Assembly (NCBI GenBank): GCA_031414695.1
Contig: JANNWG010000076.1
Coordinates: 1 to 64,000 of the forward strand
Direction: 5' to 3'
Origin: UKL13-2 sp031414695
GTDB taxonomy: Bacteria; Pseudomonadota; Gammaproteobacteria; Burkholderiales; Usitatibacteraceae
Length of the DNA: 64,000 bases
The notes below the pieces were generated by a model. It searched no databases, had not been told where the DNA came from, and saw only the letters and a program-made list of their open reading frames with translations. Numbering within the stretch: the stretch's first letter is position 1; the number at the start of each line of letters is the position of its first letter. The translations under genes were made by a program, and so were the position numbers. This document shows, in pieces, positions 17,766-26,929 of the stretch.

Positions 17766-19277
17766 ATGAATCGTCGTCATTTTTTATCAAGCGTAGGTGT
17801 TGCTGGTGCGAGCGTTGCATTGCCTGCGATGGCGACGGCTGCCGCGATTGATGCCTCAGTCAAAAAACCACTCTTTAATGCCCATCCCTCACTCACGCCT
17901 TTACGCGGTTTTGCCGGGCAAGATGTGTCCTGCGAACGCGCCGCAATCGAAGGCAAATTGCCCGCTGACCTTCGCGGCGTGTTTTACCGCAATGGCCCTG
18001 GCTTATTTGAGCGTGGCTTGGGTGCAAATAAGCAGCGTTATCAGCACTGGTTTGACGGTGATGGCTTAGTCAATGCATGGCGCTTCACCGATAAAGGGGT
18101 ATCGCATCAAGCGCGTTTTGTGAAGAGCAAAAAATTCTTAGCCGAACAAGCGGCAGATGAATTTTTAGCCTCTTCTTTTGGTACCGGTATGAAATCCAAA
18201 ATGCCGGTGCGTAATAGTGATGATGTCAATACCGCCAACACCAACGTCATAAAGCTCGGCGATAAACTACTCGCTATGTGGGAAGGCGGCTCAGCTACCG
18301 AAATGGATCCGGCCACATTAGAGACGCGCGGCATTGTGGCGTGGACGCCAGAGTTAAAGCACATGCCATTTTCCGCGCACCCCAAAGTAGAGGCCGATGG
18401 TACGTTTTGGAATTTCGGCACACTCATGGGCAAGATGGTGCTCTATCACATCAGTGCTGCCGGCAAGCTCATTAAACATGCGGTCATTGATGCACCTGCG
18501 GGTGGCATGGTGCATGATTTCGCGATCACGCATAAACATTTAGTATTTCTGTTGCCGCCCATTGGCATTGACTATCCCGCCATGCGTAATGGACTCAGCT
18601 TTGGCGAGGCGCTTACCTGGAAAGGCAATGAGCCGACAAAAGTGATGGTGGTTGATAAAAATGATTTTTCAAAACGTCGTATTTTAGAAATGCCGTCCTA
18701 CATGGTGTTTCATTTCGGCAATGCGTGGGAAGCGGACAACATTATTCACGTGGACTTTGTGCACTCTAAGGACATGAGCGGCATGAATGAGTGGATGCCT
18801 AAAATAATGCGCGGTGAAGTCTCAACGCCGGACGAATCCCATCCTGCCTTTGTTACCATTGATTTAAATCGTGGCCGCTGCAGCATTAATTTGCGTAAAG
18901 AAATTGCCGAATTTCCACGTATTGACCCGCGCTTCGTGGGGATACGAAATCGATATGTTTACTATCCCGTTTCCACGAGCAAAACCGATACTCGTTTTGG
19001 CTTTCCCGCCTTAATGCGGCTCGATGTGGAAACAGGTAAAACTGATACCTACGCGTTTGAACACAAAGTCGCCCTTGAAGAACACATCATGGTGCCTAAG
19101 CCTGGCTCGACCAAAGAAGGCGAAGGCTATCTGATCGGTGTTGGCTTTGACATTGAACGCCAACAAACCTTTGCGACCGTATTTGATGCCCTTAATTTAA
19201 GCGCCGGGCCGACTGCAATTGTACGGCTGCCGTATTGGATGCCGATGTGTTTTCATGGGAATTTTCATACCGCTTGA
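17766..19277 (+). CDS. carotenoid cleavage dioxygenase family protein, Tat-exported
   Basis: 503 residues of the RPE65/carotenoid oxygenase family, which cleave carotenoid or stilbene-type double bonds with a non-haem iron held by four His. The leader MNRRHFLSSVGVAGASVALP is a twin-arginine signal. The seven-bladed fold shows PADLRGVFYRNGPGLFERG and HWFDGDGLVNAWRF. The His ligands are likely in PFSAHPKVE, MVHDFAITHKHLVF, MVFHFGNAWE and the C-terminal CFHGNFHTA. No carotenoid synthesis gene lies in the window, so the substrate may be imported, made elsewhere or not a carotenoid. An intrinsic terminator follows at 19309. Confidence 0.93.
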   Translation: MNRRHFLSSVGVAGASVALPAMATAAAIDASVKKPLFNAHPSLTPLRGFAGQDVSCERAAIEGKLPADLRGVFYRNGPGLFERGLGANKQRYQHWFDGDGLVNAWRFTDKGVSHQARFVKSKKFLAEQAADEFLASSFGTGMKSKMPVRNSDDVNTANTNVIKLGDKLLAMWEGGSATEMDPATLETRGIVAWTPELKHMPFSAHPKVEADGTFWNFGTLMGKMVLYHISAAGKLIKHAVIDAPAGGMVHDFAITHKHLVFLLPPIGIDYPAMRNGLSFGEALTWKGNEPTKVMVVDKNDFSKRRILEMPSYMVFHFGNAWEADNIIHVDFVHSKDMSGMNEWMPKIMRGEVSTPDESHPAFVTIDLNRGRCSINLRKEIAEFPRIDPRFVGIRNRYVYYPVSTSKTDTRFGFPALMRLDVETGKTDTYAFEHKVALEEHIMVPKPGSTKEGEGYLIGVGFDIERQQTFATVFDALNLSAGPTAIVRLPYWMPMCFHGNFHTA

Positions 19278-19308
19278 CATCCGAAACCACTCGCCTTTGC
19301 GTCAAACT

Positions 19309-19345
19309 GTCCGTCAACGTGAATTGCGTTGACGGACTTTTTCTT
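19309..19345 (+). terminator. intrinsic terminator after the carotenoid oxygenase gene
   Basis: GTCCGTCAACG and CGTTGACGGAC form a perfect 11-bp stem with a 7-base loop, followed by a T-rich run (TTTTTCTTTT). It separates the carotenoid oxygenase unit from the S41 peptidase gene, which starts 14 bases later. Confidence 0.85.
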
Positions 19346-19358
19346 TTGGATAAGCGCA

Positions 19359-20975
19359 ATGACGATAAAAACTGTTCTGGCTATTAGCTGGGTATGGTTA
19401 CTCAGCGGCGCTTTTGCCCTAGCGCAAGTACCGACGCTTGAAAAAACACCCGTTAAGCCCGCGAACGCCGCCGGCTGGCGCGATCTCGCGCTTCGCGATT
19501 TAGACAGTATTGAGAACATCATTCGTGTACATACGCCGATCCCGCTCGATACAGAAAATATCGCTACACGGGAATGGCTAGATACCGGCATCGTAGCCGC
19601 GCGTGTGCGCGCGGCTACGGTGGAAAACGAGGTAGGCTGGTATTACACGCTGGCCGCATTCGTGAATGGTTTTCGCGATCCGCATGTGTCTATTCGCCCG
19701 ACCGCAACACTGCCTGATCCAAGTTGGCCGGGGTTTATTGTCGCCGCCAAAGGTGCAAATGGGGTTGTCGTTTTTAGCGATGCATCAGATGTGGATGCGC
19801 TTGCCGTCGGGACAGAGATTTTGCAGTGCGACGAAAAGCCACTCGCAGCGCTGATCGACGAACGGGTTTTTCCGTTCGTCCTGAACGCAGCCTTACCCGC
19901 GGACCGGCGCCGTGCGATTCCGCGATTATTCATTGATAGACAAATTCCGTTTGCGCCGGCACCAAAAACTTGCCTTGTTAGATCGGGGGCTAAATTTACT
20001 GATAAAACAGACACGACAGCAGACACGAGAGCAGCTGCAACAGACGTAACGGGGCGCGTGGTCACGCTACGCTGGCGCCTCGCGCCGAAAGAGCGCGACG
20101 CACTCGCAATGTGGAATCGTGAATTAAATAATGCGGGTTTTGGTGCGACGCCAGCATTTGGTGTCAGTGAACCCGCGCCAGGCGTTACATGGATTAGTGT
20201 GCCGACATTCAATTCTGGTGGCGAATCCGGCAAACAGCTCGACACGCTGGTAAATGATGTGGCAAAAAGCGGCGACGCAATGCGCAATGGCGCGGCAATT
20301 GTCATTGATACTCGCGGCAATAGCGGCGGCAATTCGGCCTGGGCAGATAAGCTAGCAGCGGCGATTTTTACCCCAACAATTATCAGCAAACATCGCGTCA
20401 ATACGGGCGCGCAAGGGACTGACTGGCGAGTCTCCATGGGTAATATTGAGCATTGGAAATCGTTCGATCAAGTGATCGCTAAGGATTTTGGGACATTTTC
20501 CAAAGAACGACTCTTTCCGCAATACGTCGCCAGCAGCATGCAAACCGCCCTTGATAACGGCGAGTCTCTCTGGCGACAAGGCAATCGCAAAACCGGCGCA
20601 AGCGGCGGGCTAACCCAAAAACGGCTCGGCTTTGCCACGCAAGCCTCGCCATTTAAGGCGCGCGTCTTTTTTCTGTCGAATGGCTCGTGCGGCTCTTCAT
20701 GTTTGAATTTTGCCGACACGGTGCTGTTTATTCCTGGCGTTATGCTGATCGGGTCGGCGACCGCTGGCGATGGCATGCTGATGGACGTACGTAGCGTGGA
20801 AACCGCATCAGGCTTGGCGCAATTGACCATTCCGCAAAAGGTAGCGAGAGATCGCGCGCGCGGCAACTTGGAATACTATGCGCCCGACATCGCCTATGAG
20901 GGGGCGTGGAATGATGCCGCGGTACGGGCTTGGGTGATTGGCTTGATTAATAATAAAATTGTAAAGTCTAATTAA
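19359..20975 (+). CDS. S41 family peptidase-like exported protein
   Basis: 538 residues from the ATG at 19359 (GGA upstream; an in-frame TTG at 19329 lies inside the terminator and is unlikely). A signal peptide (VLAISWVWLLSGAFALAQ) predicts export. The C-terminal part carries the tail-specific protease fold: AAIVIDTRGNSGGNSAWADK near residue 335 and RVFFLSNGSCGSSCLNFAD near 445, where the nucleophilic Ser is expected. A PDZ-like segment (GVVVFSDASDVDALAVGTEI) lies near 140. The Lys of the usual Ser-Lys dyad is not evident to me, so it may use another base. A dispersed palindrome starts at its stop codon. Confidence 0.8.
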   Translation: MTIKTVLAISWVWLLSGAFALAQVPTLEKTPVKPANAAGWRDLALRDLDSIENIIRVHTPIPLDTENIATREWLDTGIVAARVRAATVENEVGWYYTLAAFVNGFRDPHVSIRPTATLPDPSWPGFIVAAKGANGVVVFSDASDVDALAVGTEILQCDEKPLAALIDERVFPFVLNAALPADRRRAIPRLFIDRQIPFAPAPKTCLVRSGAKFTDKTDTTADTRAAATDVTGRVVTLRWRLAPKERDALAMWNRELNNAGFGATPAFGVSEPAPGVTWISVPTFNSGGESGKQLDTLVNDVAKSGDAMRNGAAIVIDTRGNSGGNSAWADKLAAAIFTPTIISKHRVNTGAQGTDWRVSMGNIEHWKSFDQVIAKDFGTFSKERLFPQYVASSMQTALDNGESLWRQGNRKTGASGGLTQKRLGFATQASPFKARVFFLSNGSCGSSCLNFADTVLFIPGVMLIGSATAGDGMLMDVRSVETASGLAQLTIPQKVARDRARGNLEYYAPDIAYEGAWNDAAVRAWVIGLINNKIVKSN

Positions 20976-21029
20976 TAAGAGCACTTTCAGCACTTTTCGC
21001 TTCAAAACACTTGCCAATAGGGGGCTTTA
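20973..21029. repeat. dispersed 3'-end palindrome, divergent copy
   Basis: It starts at the stop codon of the S41 gene: ATAAGAGCACTTTCAGCACT, then TTTCGCTTCAAAACACTTGCC and AATAGGGGGCTTT. The spacing of the GCACTTTC, GCTTCAAAAC and CCAATAGGGG blocks matches the family, though the inner palindrome is degraded. The following 180 bases to the 2TM gene are C-rich on this strand and show no gene. Confidence 0.5.
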
Positions 21030-21207
21030 GCATTTAAAGCTTCGCGCGCTATCCACCGCGCCATGCCCGCTTGCATTTCACGCCAGCCTCTCACCACTCA
21101 CGCCACACGTCTGCCATTCATCGCATTCGCGCAGCACCCGTTGTTGTCCAAGTCTAAAGTTCGTTCATCGTAATCAAACAGCAACAACCCCTCAAGGAGA
21201 TAACCTC

Positions 21208-21489
21208 ATGAACCCACTCAAACCCGTTAAAACAATTGTTGAAGCCATCACATTTCCGTTTCAGGCCATCTTTGTAGTTGGCATTTGTTTCTTTATTAAT
21301 TGGATGACCTCCCCTGGCGTTTGGTGGGTGCAGTGGGTGGCCTTTGGTATGGGCATTGCACTTTTGTCAAAATGGGCAAAGGCGTTGAAAACACTCATCG
21401 GCGCTGCGGTGGTAGGTGGCGTGGGCTATGCGGTGTATCGTTGGTTTCAGGCACGCGGCAACAAAAAATCAGCAACGTCAGGTAACTAA
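21208..21489 (+). CDS. small 2TM-like membrane protein
   Basis: 93 residues with two hydrophobic segments (about 18-32 and 40-55) around the motif FFINWMTSPGVWWVQWVAFG, then MGIALLSKWAKAL. This resembles the 2TM domain that often accompanies LytS-type kinases. A third hydrophobic stretch (LIGAAVVGGVGYAVYRWF) follows before a basic tail. AAGGAGATAACCTC ahead of the ATG is the strongest ribosome site of this operon. It precedes the LytS and LytTR genes by 41 bases and may act in membrane sensing; that is inferred from context. Confidence 0.7.
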   Translation: MNPLKPVKTIVEAITFPFQAIFVVGICFFINWMTSPGVWWVQWVAFGMGIALLSKWAKALKTLIGAAVVGGVGYAVYRWFQARGNKKSATSGN

Positions 21490-21530
21490 AAAAACAATCT
21501 ACTGGCACAAACACCACTAAGGCGATTAAG

Positions 21531-22724
21531 ATGAATATTTCTGCAACCCTATCCACACCCATGCAAACATCAAGTAGCGCCATGAAAGAGGCAGAAGCAA
21601 AAATTCAGGTTGCAAACGAGGCGGAACACTTTCATCCGCTGGAAGCGATGGCGTTTTTCAGACGCTGGCCAAGAAGCTTCGTGCGTAACTTTATCTACAC
21701 GCTGATTCTTAACTTGCTGTTTGCCTTATTTTTTACTTCCTTGGCCTTGGTCAGTGGTAGTCGAATCACGCTTGATATAGTGCTGCGCGGCTTTGTCAAC
21801 AATCTTATCATCTCGAATGCGATTGGTTTTTCGTTTTGGATGGCCTTATCTGGCTTAAGACCACTCATGCGAATTATTAACCAGCGATCATTCGTGGAAG
21901 TGGCGCTGTTTTATACCGTTTTGGGCATGGGTGTGGTGACGCTATCGTTTGTGGGCGTCTCATATATTCCGGGCTTTGATGGCATGCAAAAGTGGGTGTT
22001 AACGCCGCGCCAATTTACATCGAGCTTTGCAATTTCACTCATTATCTCGCTCGTGTTTACGACTATTTGGCGGCGGCGAGTGGCAGAGTTAGCAGGACAA
22101 ATTGAGCTTGCGAATGAACGCGCCCGCGTGGAAGCCGCCGAGCGTGCCGCCCTGCAGGCTAATCTACGTGCATTGCAAGCGCAAATCGAGCCGCATTTTT
22201 TGTTTAATACCTTGGCGAACGTCACTAGCCTTATTCATACGAAGCCCGATGATGCTAAGCATATGCTTGAAGAATTCATCGCCTATCTGCGCGCCTCCCT
22301 TGCTACTACACGCGAGGCTGAGACCACGATTGCTAAAGAATTTCAATTGATGCAAAGTTTTTTAGCTATATTGCAAATCCGCATGGGACAGCGCTTGCAG
22401 ATACACATCGCTTTGCCGGATACGTTGAGTAACGTTTCTTTACCACCAATGTTAATTCAGCCGCTGGTTGAAAACGCGATTAAGCATGGGCTTGAGCCTA
22501 AGATTGAAGGCGGATTAATATCGCTTGAAGCCATTGCACGTAATGGGATGGTGGATCTTATTGTTAGCGATACGGGGCTTGGTTTTCAAGATTCAAAATC
22601 AAACGGTATCGGTTTAAAAAATGTCCGCGAGCGAGTTGAAAAACTCTATGACGGCAAAGCGACGTTATCCATTGAAGACAATTCACCGTGCGGCACGAAA
22701 ATCACCATCTCAATTCCACAATAA
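21531..22724 (+). CDS. LytS/YehU-type sensor histidine kinase
   Basis: 397 residues. Four membrane segments between about 55 and 185 are followed by a short coiled coil (AGQIELANERARVEAAERAAL) and the His_kinase domain, with the phosphoacceptor in LQAQIEPHFLFNTLANVTSL. The ATPase part shows PPMLIQPLVENAIKHGL, VSDTGLGF and NGIGLKNVRERVEKLYDG. This class of kinase signals to LytTR regulators, and one is encoded 11 bases downstream. The stimulus is unknown. The first methionine is used for lack of evidence for a later one. Confidence 0.92.
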   Translation: MNISATLSTPMQTSSSAMKEAEAKIQVANEAEHFHPLEAMAFFRRWPRSFVRNFIYTLILNLLFALFFTSLALVSGSRITLDIVLRGFVNNLIISNAIGFSFWMALSGLRPLMRIINQRSFVEVALFYTVLGMGVVTLSFVGVSYIPGFDGMQKWVLTPRQFTSSFAISLIISLVFTTIWRRRVAELAGQIELANERARVEAAERAALQANLRALQAQIEPHFLFNTLANVTSLIHTKPDDAKHMLEEFIAYLRASLATTREAETTIAKEFQLMQSFLAILQIRMGQRLQIHIALPDTLSNVSLPPMLIQPLVENAIKHGLEPKIEGGLISLEAIARNGMVDLIVSDTGLGFQDSKSNGIGLKNVRERVEKLYDGKATLSIEDNSPCGTKITISIPQ

Positions 22725-22735
22725 ATAATTCACAC

Positions 22736-23506
22736 ATGAACATTAACGCAATACTCGCAGACGACGAACTAAACCTCACCGACTATCTCAAGGCGCGACT
22801 CACGGTTTTTTGGCCTGAACTTAATATCGTCGCCACTGCGGCGAATGGCGCTGAGGCACTACGTTTAATTGACGATCATGCACCCGATATCGTTTTCCTC
22901 GACATCAAAATGCCTGGGCTCACTGGCTTAGAAGTCGCTGGCAGAATCGACAAAAAAACCCATGTAGTATTTGTCACCGCCTACGACCAATATGCGGTTG
23001 AGGCGTTTGATCAACAAGCGGTAGATTATTTATTAAAGCCCGTCACGGATGATCGTCTGCAACGCGCGATTGCGCGGCTTAAAGATAAATTAGTTAAAAA
23101 AGAGGCGCCGCAAGATGTTGCGGCTATTTTGCAATCGCTAGCGAAGGTATTGCCGCAAAACAAAAGCGCCCATTTGCGCTGGATACGCGCATCTGTCGGC
23201 GAGCTCACTAAACAAATCGCGGTAGAAGATGTGCTGTATTTTCAGGCACAAGATAAATATGTGAGCGTGTATATCAAAGAAGGCGCGCGCGAGGTGGAGG
23301 CGCTGATTCGAACGCCTTTGTCGGAGCTAATCGAGCAGCTAGATGGTGATGCGTTTTGGCAAATTCACCGCTCGGTGGTGGTGAATGTCAACCGCATCGC
23401 GGGCACGACGCGCGACGTGATGGGTCACACCATTGTCAAAATTAAAGATTCCAAAGCCGAGCTACAAGTTAGCCGCGCTTATACACATTTGTTTAAGCAG
23501 ATGTAG
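22736..23506 (+). CDS. LytTR-family response regulator
   Basis: 256 residues from the ATG at 22736, just after the kinase's stop. The receiver domain has acidic residues at LADDE, the phospho-Asp in PDIVFLDIKMPGLTG, and the switch residues Thr (VVFVTAYD) and Lys (YLLKPVTD). The C-terminal LytTR DNA-binding domain follows a linker: IAVEDVLYFQAQDKYVSVY, LIRTPLSELIEQL, FWQIHRSVVVNVNRI. With the upstream kinase it forms a two-component pair; targets are unknown. It ends 10 bases from the convergent nuclease gene. Confidence 0.93.
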   Translation: MNINAILADDELNLTDYLKARLTVFWPELNIVATAANGAEALRLIDDHAPDIVFLDIKMPGLTGLEVAGRIDKKTHVVFVTAYDQYAVEAFDQQAVDYLLKPVTDDRLQRAIARLKDKLVKKEAPQDVAAILQSLAKVLPQNKSAHLRWIRASVGELTKQIAVEDVLYFQAQDKYVSVYIKEGAREVEALIRTPLSELIEQLDGDAFWQIHRSVVVNVNRIAGTTRDVMGHTIVKIKDSKAELQVSRAYTHLFKQM

Positions 23507-23516
23507 CTGCCCCCCG

Positions 23517-24515
23517 CTATTTTGTGGCGGGTTTATCAACAGGTGCTGTACGCGATAATGCTTCGCGCAGTGATTCTGTTTTTGGCGCAACTGGTGCAGC
23601 AGATACTGCTTCTGTTGGCAATTGCGTTTTTGACTGTTGAGGCAAAGCGCCTTCCGGATCAAGCGCTGAATTAAGCAGCCCACCCATGCGCGCGCCCGCA
23701 CGCGCGAGCAAAACTGGCAACACGCCCACTGCGCCTTTTACGTAATCTTCAGTCAGCATCACGGCTGTGTCCCCCCACGGCTTACCTTCATACACGCCCA
23801 TTTGCTTGCCGTTGGCATCCGCTTCGCCGCAGGTAAAGCCTGGCAGCTTGCCGTAGGCAAGTCGCTTTGAGATACCGTGCGAATCCATAATCCACGACAC
23901 TGGACTACCGCGCATCCAGCGCCCGAAATCTTTTTGATGATCCTTGATGAGCTGCTTGGCAAAGTCAGTTTCGCTCATGCCGCGAATGAGTAGCTTCACC
24001 AAATCAACATCCCATGCAATATGTAAATTGCGCGGTACCGTGCCGCTAGGCATAAATATCGTTTTGCGCCCGCCACCGAGATCGTAATCATCTGCGGCAT
24101 GTAGTGGCTGATGAATATCGCCAACCATATGAATTAAAAATTTGAGCGCTAATGCGCGCTCATCTTTGGTCTTCGATTTATCCGCGAGGATGGCAAATTG
24201 CTTGGGAATTTGTGCGGAGGCGCAATGCCCATCCTCACAATATTTTTCAGCAAGCTTACCGCACACCGGAATATTGTCGTAATGCCATTTATCCGAGCCT
24301 GGCACTTCGCGTTTTAAGACTTCACGATAAATATCGGCAAAGAGTACGGCATCGACCAATGCGCCGCCATCGAGCAATTGCCCCACCGCAATGCGCGCCT
24401 TGGGTGTGAGCATGTCATCGGCCATCAAGCCCGTGACGCGATGGCCTTCCGCACCCCAGCCAAGTGCTAATGTGGTGCAAAGGCTCAGTGTGATAGCTAA
24501 CAAGTGAGATTTCAT
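23517..24515 (-). CDS. S1/P1 family nuclease, exported
   Basis: 332 residues. A signal peptide ends TLALG and the mature chain starts WGAEGHRVTGLMAD; in S1/P1 nucleases the N-terminal Trp and the first His are zinc ligands. Further ligands are in HYDNIPVCG, FLIHMVGDIHQPLHAADDYD and NLHIAWDVDLVKLL. The enzyme family degrades single-stranded DNA and RNA outside the cell. The C-terminal 60 residues are Ala/Pro-rich and low in complexity. The start overlaps the tatC stop by 4 bases, so it is co-transcribed with tatABC, although its leader is a plain Sec type. Confidence 0.9.
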   Translation of the reverse strand: MKSHLLAITLSLCTTLALGWGAEGHRVTGLMADDMLTPKARIAVGQLLDGGALVDAVLFADIYREVLKREVPGSDKWHYDNIPVCGKLAEKYCEDGHCASAQIPKQFAILADKSKTKDERALALKFLIHMVGDIHQPLHAADDYDLGGGRKTIFMPSGTVPRNLHIAWDVDLVKLLIRGMSETDFAKQLIKDHQKDFGRWMRGSPVSWIMDSHGISKRLAYGKLPGFTCGEADANGKQMGVYEGKPWGDTAVMLTEDYVKGAVGVLPVLLARAGARMGGLLNSALDPEGALPQQSKTQLPTEAVSAAPVAPKTESLREALSRTAPVDKPATK

Positions 24516-25279
24516 GTCGTCCCCGTCTCTTCTTCTAGCTTATCAGCTGGTCGTACATTGACAAATCGCGCCGCAAATAAGCCGATCTCATACAAGATAC
24601 AAAGTGGAATGGCCAAGGCTAATTGTGATGCCACATCGGGTGGTGTTACCACAGCAGCCACAACAAACGCGCCCACAATCACATAGCGACGGATTTCTTT
24701 CAACGTCGCAAGTGACACTAGCCCTGTGGCTACCAGCACCACCACCACCACGGGCGTCTCAAAGGCTAAGCCAAACGCCATAAACATGCCGAGCACAAAG
24801 CTAAAATAATTTTCAATATCGGGTGCGACATTAATCGAGGCAGGTGCGAGCTGGGCGATAAAACTAAACACCATCTTAAAAACAAAGAAGTAGCAAAACG
24901 ACATACCGACAAAAAATAATACGGTGCTGGAGAAAATCAGCGGCACCACCAAACGCTTTTCATGTTTATACAAACCGGGCGCAATAAAGGCCCAAAGCTG
25001 ATAAAGAATCACCGGCAGCACCATTAAAAACGCGGTCATCATGGCGATTTTGAGCGGAATAAAAAATGGCGCAATCACACCCGTGGCAATCATTTTGGAG
25101 CCTTGCGGCAATGCGGCAATCATCGGGGCAGCTAAAAAATCGTACAGCTTGCCCGCTAAAAACCAAGGTGGTGTGACCAGCGGCAGCAACGCCACAATAA
25201 ATACAATCAAACAAACCACGAGCCGATTACGTAGCTCAACTAAGTGGGAAACGAATGTATCTTGAATATTGTCAGCCAT
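24512..25279 (-). CDS. tatC: twin-arginine translocase subunit TatC
   Basis: 255 residues with six membrane segments, the receptor core of the Tat export complex. The N-terminus FVSHLVELRNRLVVCLIVFI is the conserved TatC signature with its Glu and Arg, and the first periplasmic loop keeps FLAAPMIAALP. It lies five bases after tatB and overlaps the S1/P1 nuclease gene by 4 bases. Its substrates may include the Tat-leader proteins at 1.1-2.9 and 17.8-19.3 kb. Confidence 0.97.
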   Translation of the reverse strand: MADNIQDTFVSHLVELRNRLVVCLIVFIVALLPLVTPPWFLAGKLYDFLAAPMIAALPQGSKMIATGVIAPFFIPLKIAMMTAFLMVLPVILYQLWAFIAPGLYKHEKRLVVPLIFSSTVLFFVGMSFCYFFVFKMVFSFIAQLAPASINVAPDIENYFSFVLGMFMAFGLAFETPVVVVVLVATGLVSLATLKEIRRYVIVGAFVVAAVVTPPDVASQLALAIPLCILYEIGLFAARFVNVRPADKLEEETGTT

Positions 25280-25284
25280 TGCGT

Positions 25285-25803
25285 TCAGACTACCTGAGGT
25301 GATTTTTTACGCGGCGGCTCAATGCCGAGATCAAAGGTTTGTAGGTGCGGTTGGAAAGCTGAAGCCGAAGTTGATGGCTTTGCGAGCATTTGCGGCGCGG
25401 GTGTTGAGGGTGTTGCTGACGTTGCTGGTGCGGGCATGCCTACTTCTTGTTCGGCTAGCAATTCTGTTTGCGTTTTTGCGATGCCCGATTTTGCAATATC
25501 GGTGGGTAATTCAGGCGTGGCAGCTTTCTCAATGGCTGCGGTCTCCGCGTTAAACGCGCTGGTTTGCTCTTGCATCGTTTGCTCAAACGATCTAGCCGCA
25601 GAGGTGACTTCCTCTTTTAGCTTTGAAAGTTCGCTCGCATCCATCTCGCGATTGATGTCGGACTTCACTGTTGCCACATAACGTTGCAAACGGCCAAACA
25701 TATGCCCGGCGGTACGGGCCACCTTAGGCAGCCGCTCAGGGCCTAGCACCACTAGTGCTACAACACCGACAACCGCGATTTCAGAGAAGCCAATATCAAA
25801 CAT
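25285..25803 (-). CDS. tatB: Sec-independent translocase protein TatB
   Basis: 172 residues. The N-terminus MFDIGFSEIAVVGVVALVVL is a single membrane segment followed by GPERLPKVARTAGHMFGRL, the amphipathic helix that carries the TatB signature. The remaining 110 residues are a charged, then Ala/Pro/Ser-rich, probably disordered tail. It lies 9 bases after tatA. Confidence 0.96.
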   Translation of the reverse strand: MFDIGFSEIAVVGVVALVVLGPERLPKVARTAGHMFGRLQRYVATVKSDINREMDASELSKLKEEVTSAARSFEQTMQEQTSAFNAETAAIEKAATPELPTDIAKSGIAKTQTELLAEQEVGMPAPATSATPSTPAPQMLAKPSTSASAFQPHLQTFDLGIEPPRKKSPQVV

Positions 25804-25812
25804 GCGTGTCGA

Positions 25813-26034
25813 TTACGAGCGCTGCTTATCTTTAACTTCGCCCTCAACCGTCACGCCCGCTTTATCTGCAAGTTGATCCGGCTTTTTTTCGTCATCTCCA
25901 CTTTTAATGCCGTCTTTGAAGCCCTTTACTGCGCCGCCTAAATCACTACCGATATTGCGGAGTTTCTTCGTGCCAAAAACGAGCAAAACGACCACCAACA
26001 CAATCAACCAATGCCATAGACTAAAACTTCCCAT
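25813..26034 (-). CDS. tatA: Sec-independent translocase protein TatA
   Basis: 73 residues: an N-terminal membrane helix (WHWLIVLVVVLLVF in the first 20 residues), then the hinge FGTKKLRNIGSDLGGAVKGF and an acidic tail. AGGAGA precedes the ATG by 7 bases. It is the first of tatABC. The 200 bases between the HIT gene and tatA hold small inverted repeats (for example CAACAG/CTGTTG at 26208-26224) but no clear terminator, so either readthrough from his-HIT or a separate promoter is possible. Confidence 0.96.
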   Translation of the reverse strand: MGSFSLWHWLIVLVVVLLVFGTKKLRNIGSDLGGAVKGFKDGIKSGDDEKKPDQLADKAGVTVEGEVKDKQRS

Positions 26035-26234
26035 GATGTTCTCCTAAATCGAAAATAATAAAATTTACAATGCTAAATTTGCAATGCTATTGCAGCAACA
26101 TCGCTGTCATAAATAAGCTATTTTAGCCGCGCATTTAAGCTGTCACATGAATGTTTGATGACAATGTTACTGCGGCTAGGTTTGCGGGCGGGTGCCGCTA
26201 AGTGAGTCAACAGATTCGCTGTTGAGATTTGTAT

Positions 26235-26606
26235 TTACGCCTTGCCCGTTATGTTGCGTAACGGTTCGCCACCCGGGCGATTGCCAAATACATGAATGTG
26301 CAAATGATACACCTCTTGGCCGCCCAATCTACCCGTGTTAATCGCAGTACGAAAGCCTTCGATTAAGCCTTGCTCTTTCGCCAATACAGGTACAAGCGCC
26401 AACATTTTGCCGAGGATGGCGGTGTCATCAGTGGTTGCATCGGCGAGAGTAGGAATGAATTTTTTAGGAATAATCAAAAAATGCACTTCGGCGACGGGAT
26501 GAATATCGTGAAACGCCAAGACCTCATCATCTTCATAGACTTTTTTTGATGGTATTGCGCCGCTGATAATTTTGCCAAAAATAGTCGGGTTAACGGTATC
26601 AATCAT
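26235..26606 (-). CDS. HIT-family nucleotide-binding hydrolase
   Basis: 123 residues, the length of HinT-like proteins, which hydrolyse nucleoside phosphoramidates such as AMP-lysine. The histidine triad is HLHIHVFG near residue 102. The fold is otherwise typical: TIFGKIISGAIPSKKVYEDD and AFHDIHPVAEVHFLIIPKKF. It overlaps hisE by 4 bases; a HIT gene between hisE and tatA is common in betaproteobacteria. Confidence 0.93.
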   Translation of the reverse strand: MIDTVNPTIFGKIISGAIPSKKVYEDDEVLAFHDIHPVAEVHFLIIPKKFIPTLADATTDDTAILGKMLALVPVLAKEQGLIEGFRTAINTGRLGGQEVYHLHIHVFGNRPGGEPLRNITGKA

Positions 26607-26929
26607 TTTGCCTCCCTCGCGTTTTTTTCAGCGATGCCGGATGTGCCTTCACGACGCTGCAACTCAGCCAACACCTCAGCAAATTGAATATCTTGATGGC
26701 CAAGCAACACCATTATATGAAAAAGTAAATCAGCAGTTTCATAAATGATGTCTTCGCGCACGCCGGATTTCGCCGCAATCACGGTCTCAGTTGCTTCTTC
26801 ACCGATTTTTTTCAATATCGCGTCAAGCCCTTTTGCATTTAATTTCGCCACGTAGGAAGTTTCAGGTGCGGCATTTCTTCGCGCAGCGATGGTGGCTTCT
26901 AAGTGTTGTAAAAAATCATTCATGGTCAA
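26603..26929 (-). CDS. hisE: phosphoribosyl-ATP pyrophosphatase
   Basis: 108 residues of the all-alpha MazG-like fold that removes pyrophosphate from PR-ATP in histidine synthesis. Visible motifs are KIGEEATETVIAAKSG (metal-binding Glu residues) and DIIYETADLLFHIMVLLGHQ. It is a separate gene, not fused to hisI. It overlaps hisI and the HIT gene by 4 bases each. Confidence 0.95.
   Translation of the reverse strand: MTMNDFLQHLEATIAARRNAAPETSYVAKLNAKGLDAILKKIGEEATETVIAAKSGVREDIIYETADLLFHIMVLLGHQDIQFAEVLAELQRREGTSGIAEKNAREAK

Noticed and set aside
19643..20437. 264-codon frame on the minus strand
   Set aside because: It lies wholly within the S41 peptidase gene and shows no protein-like features; a shadow frame.
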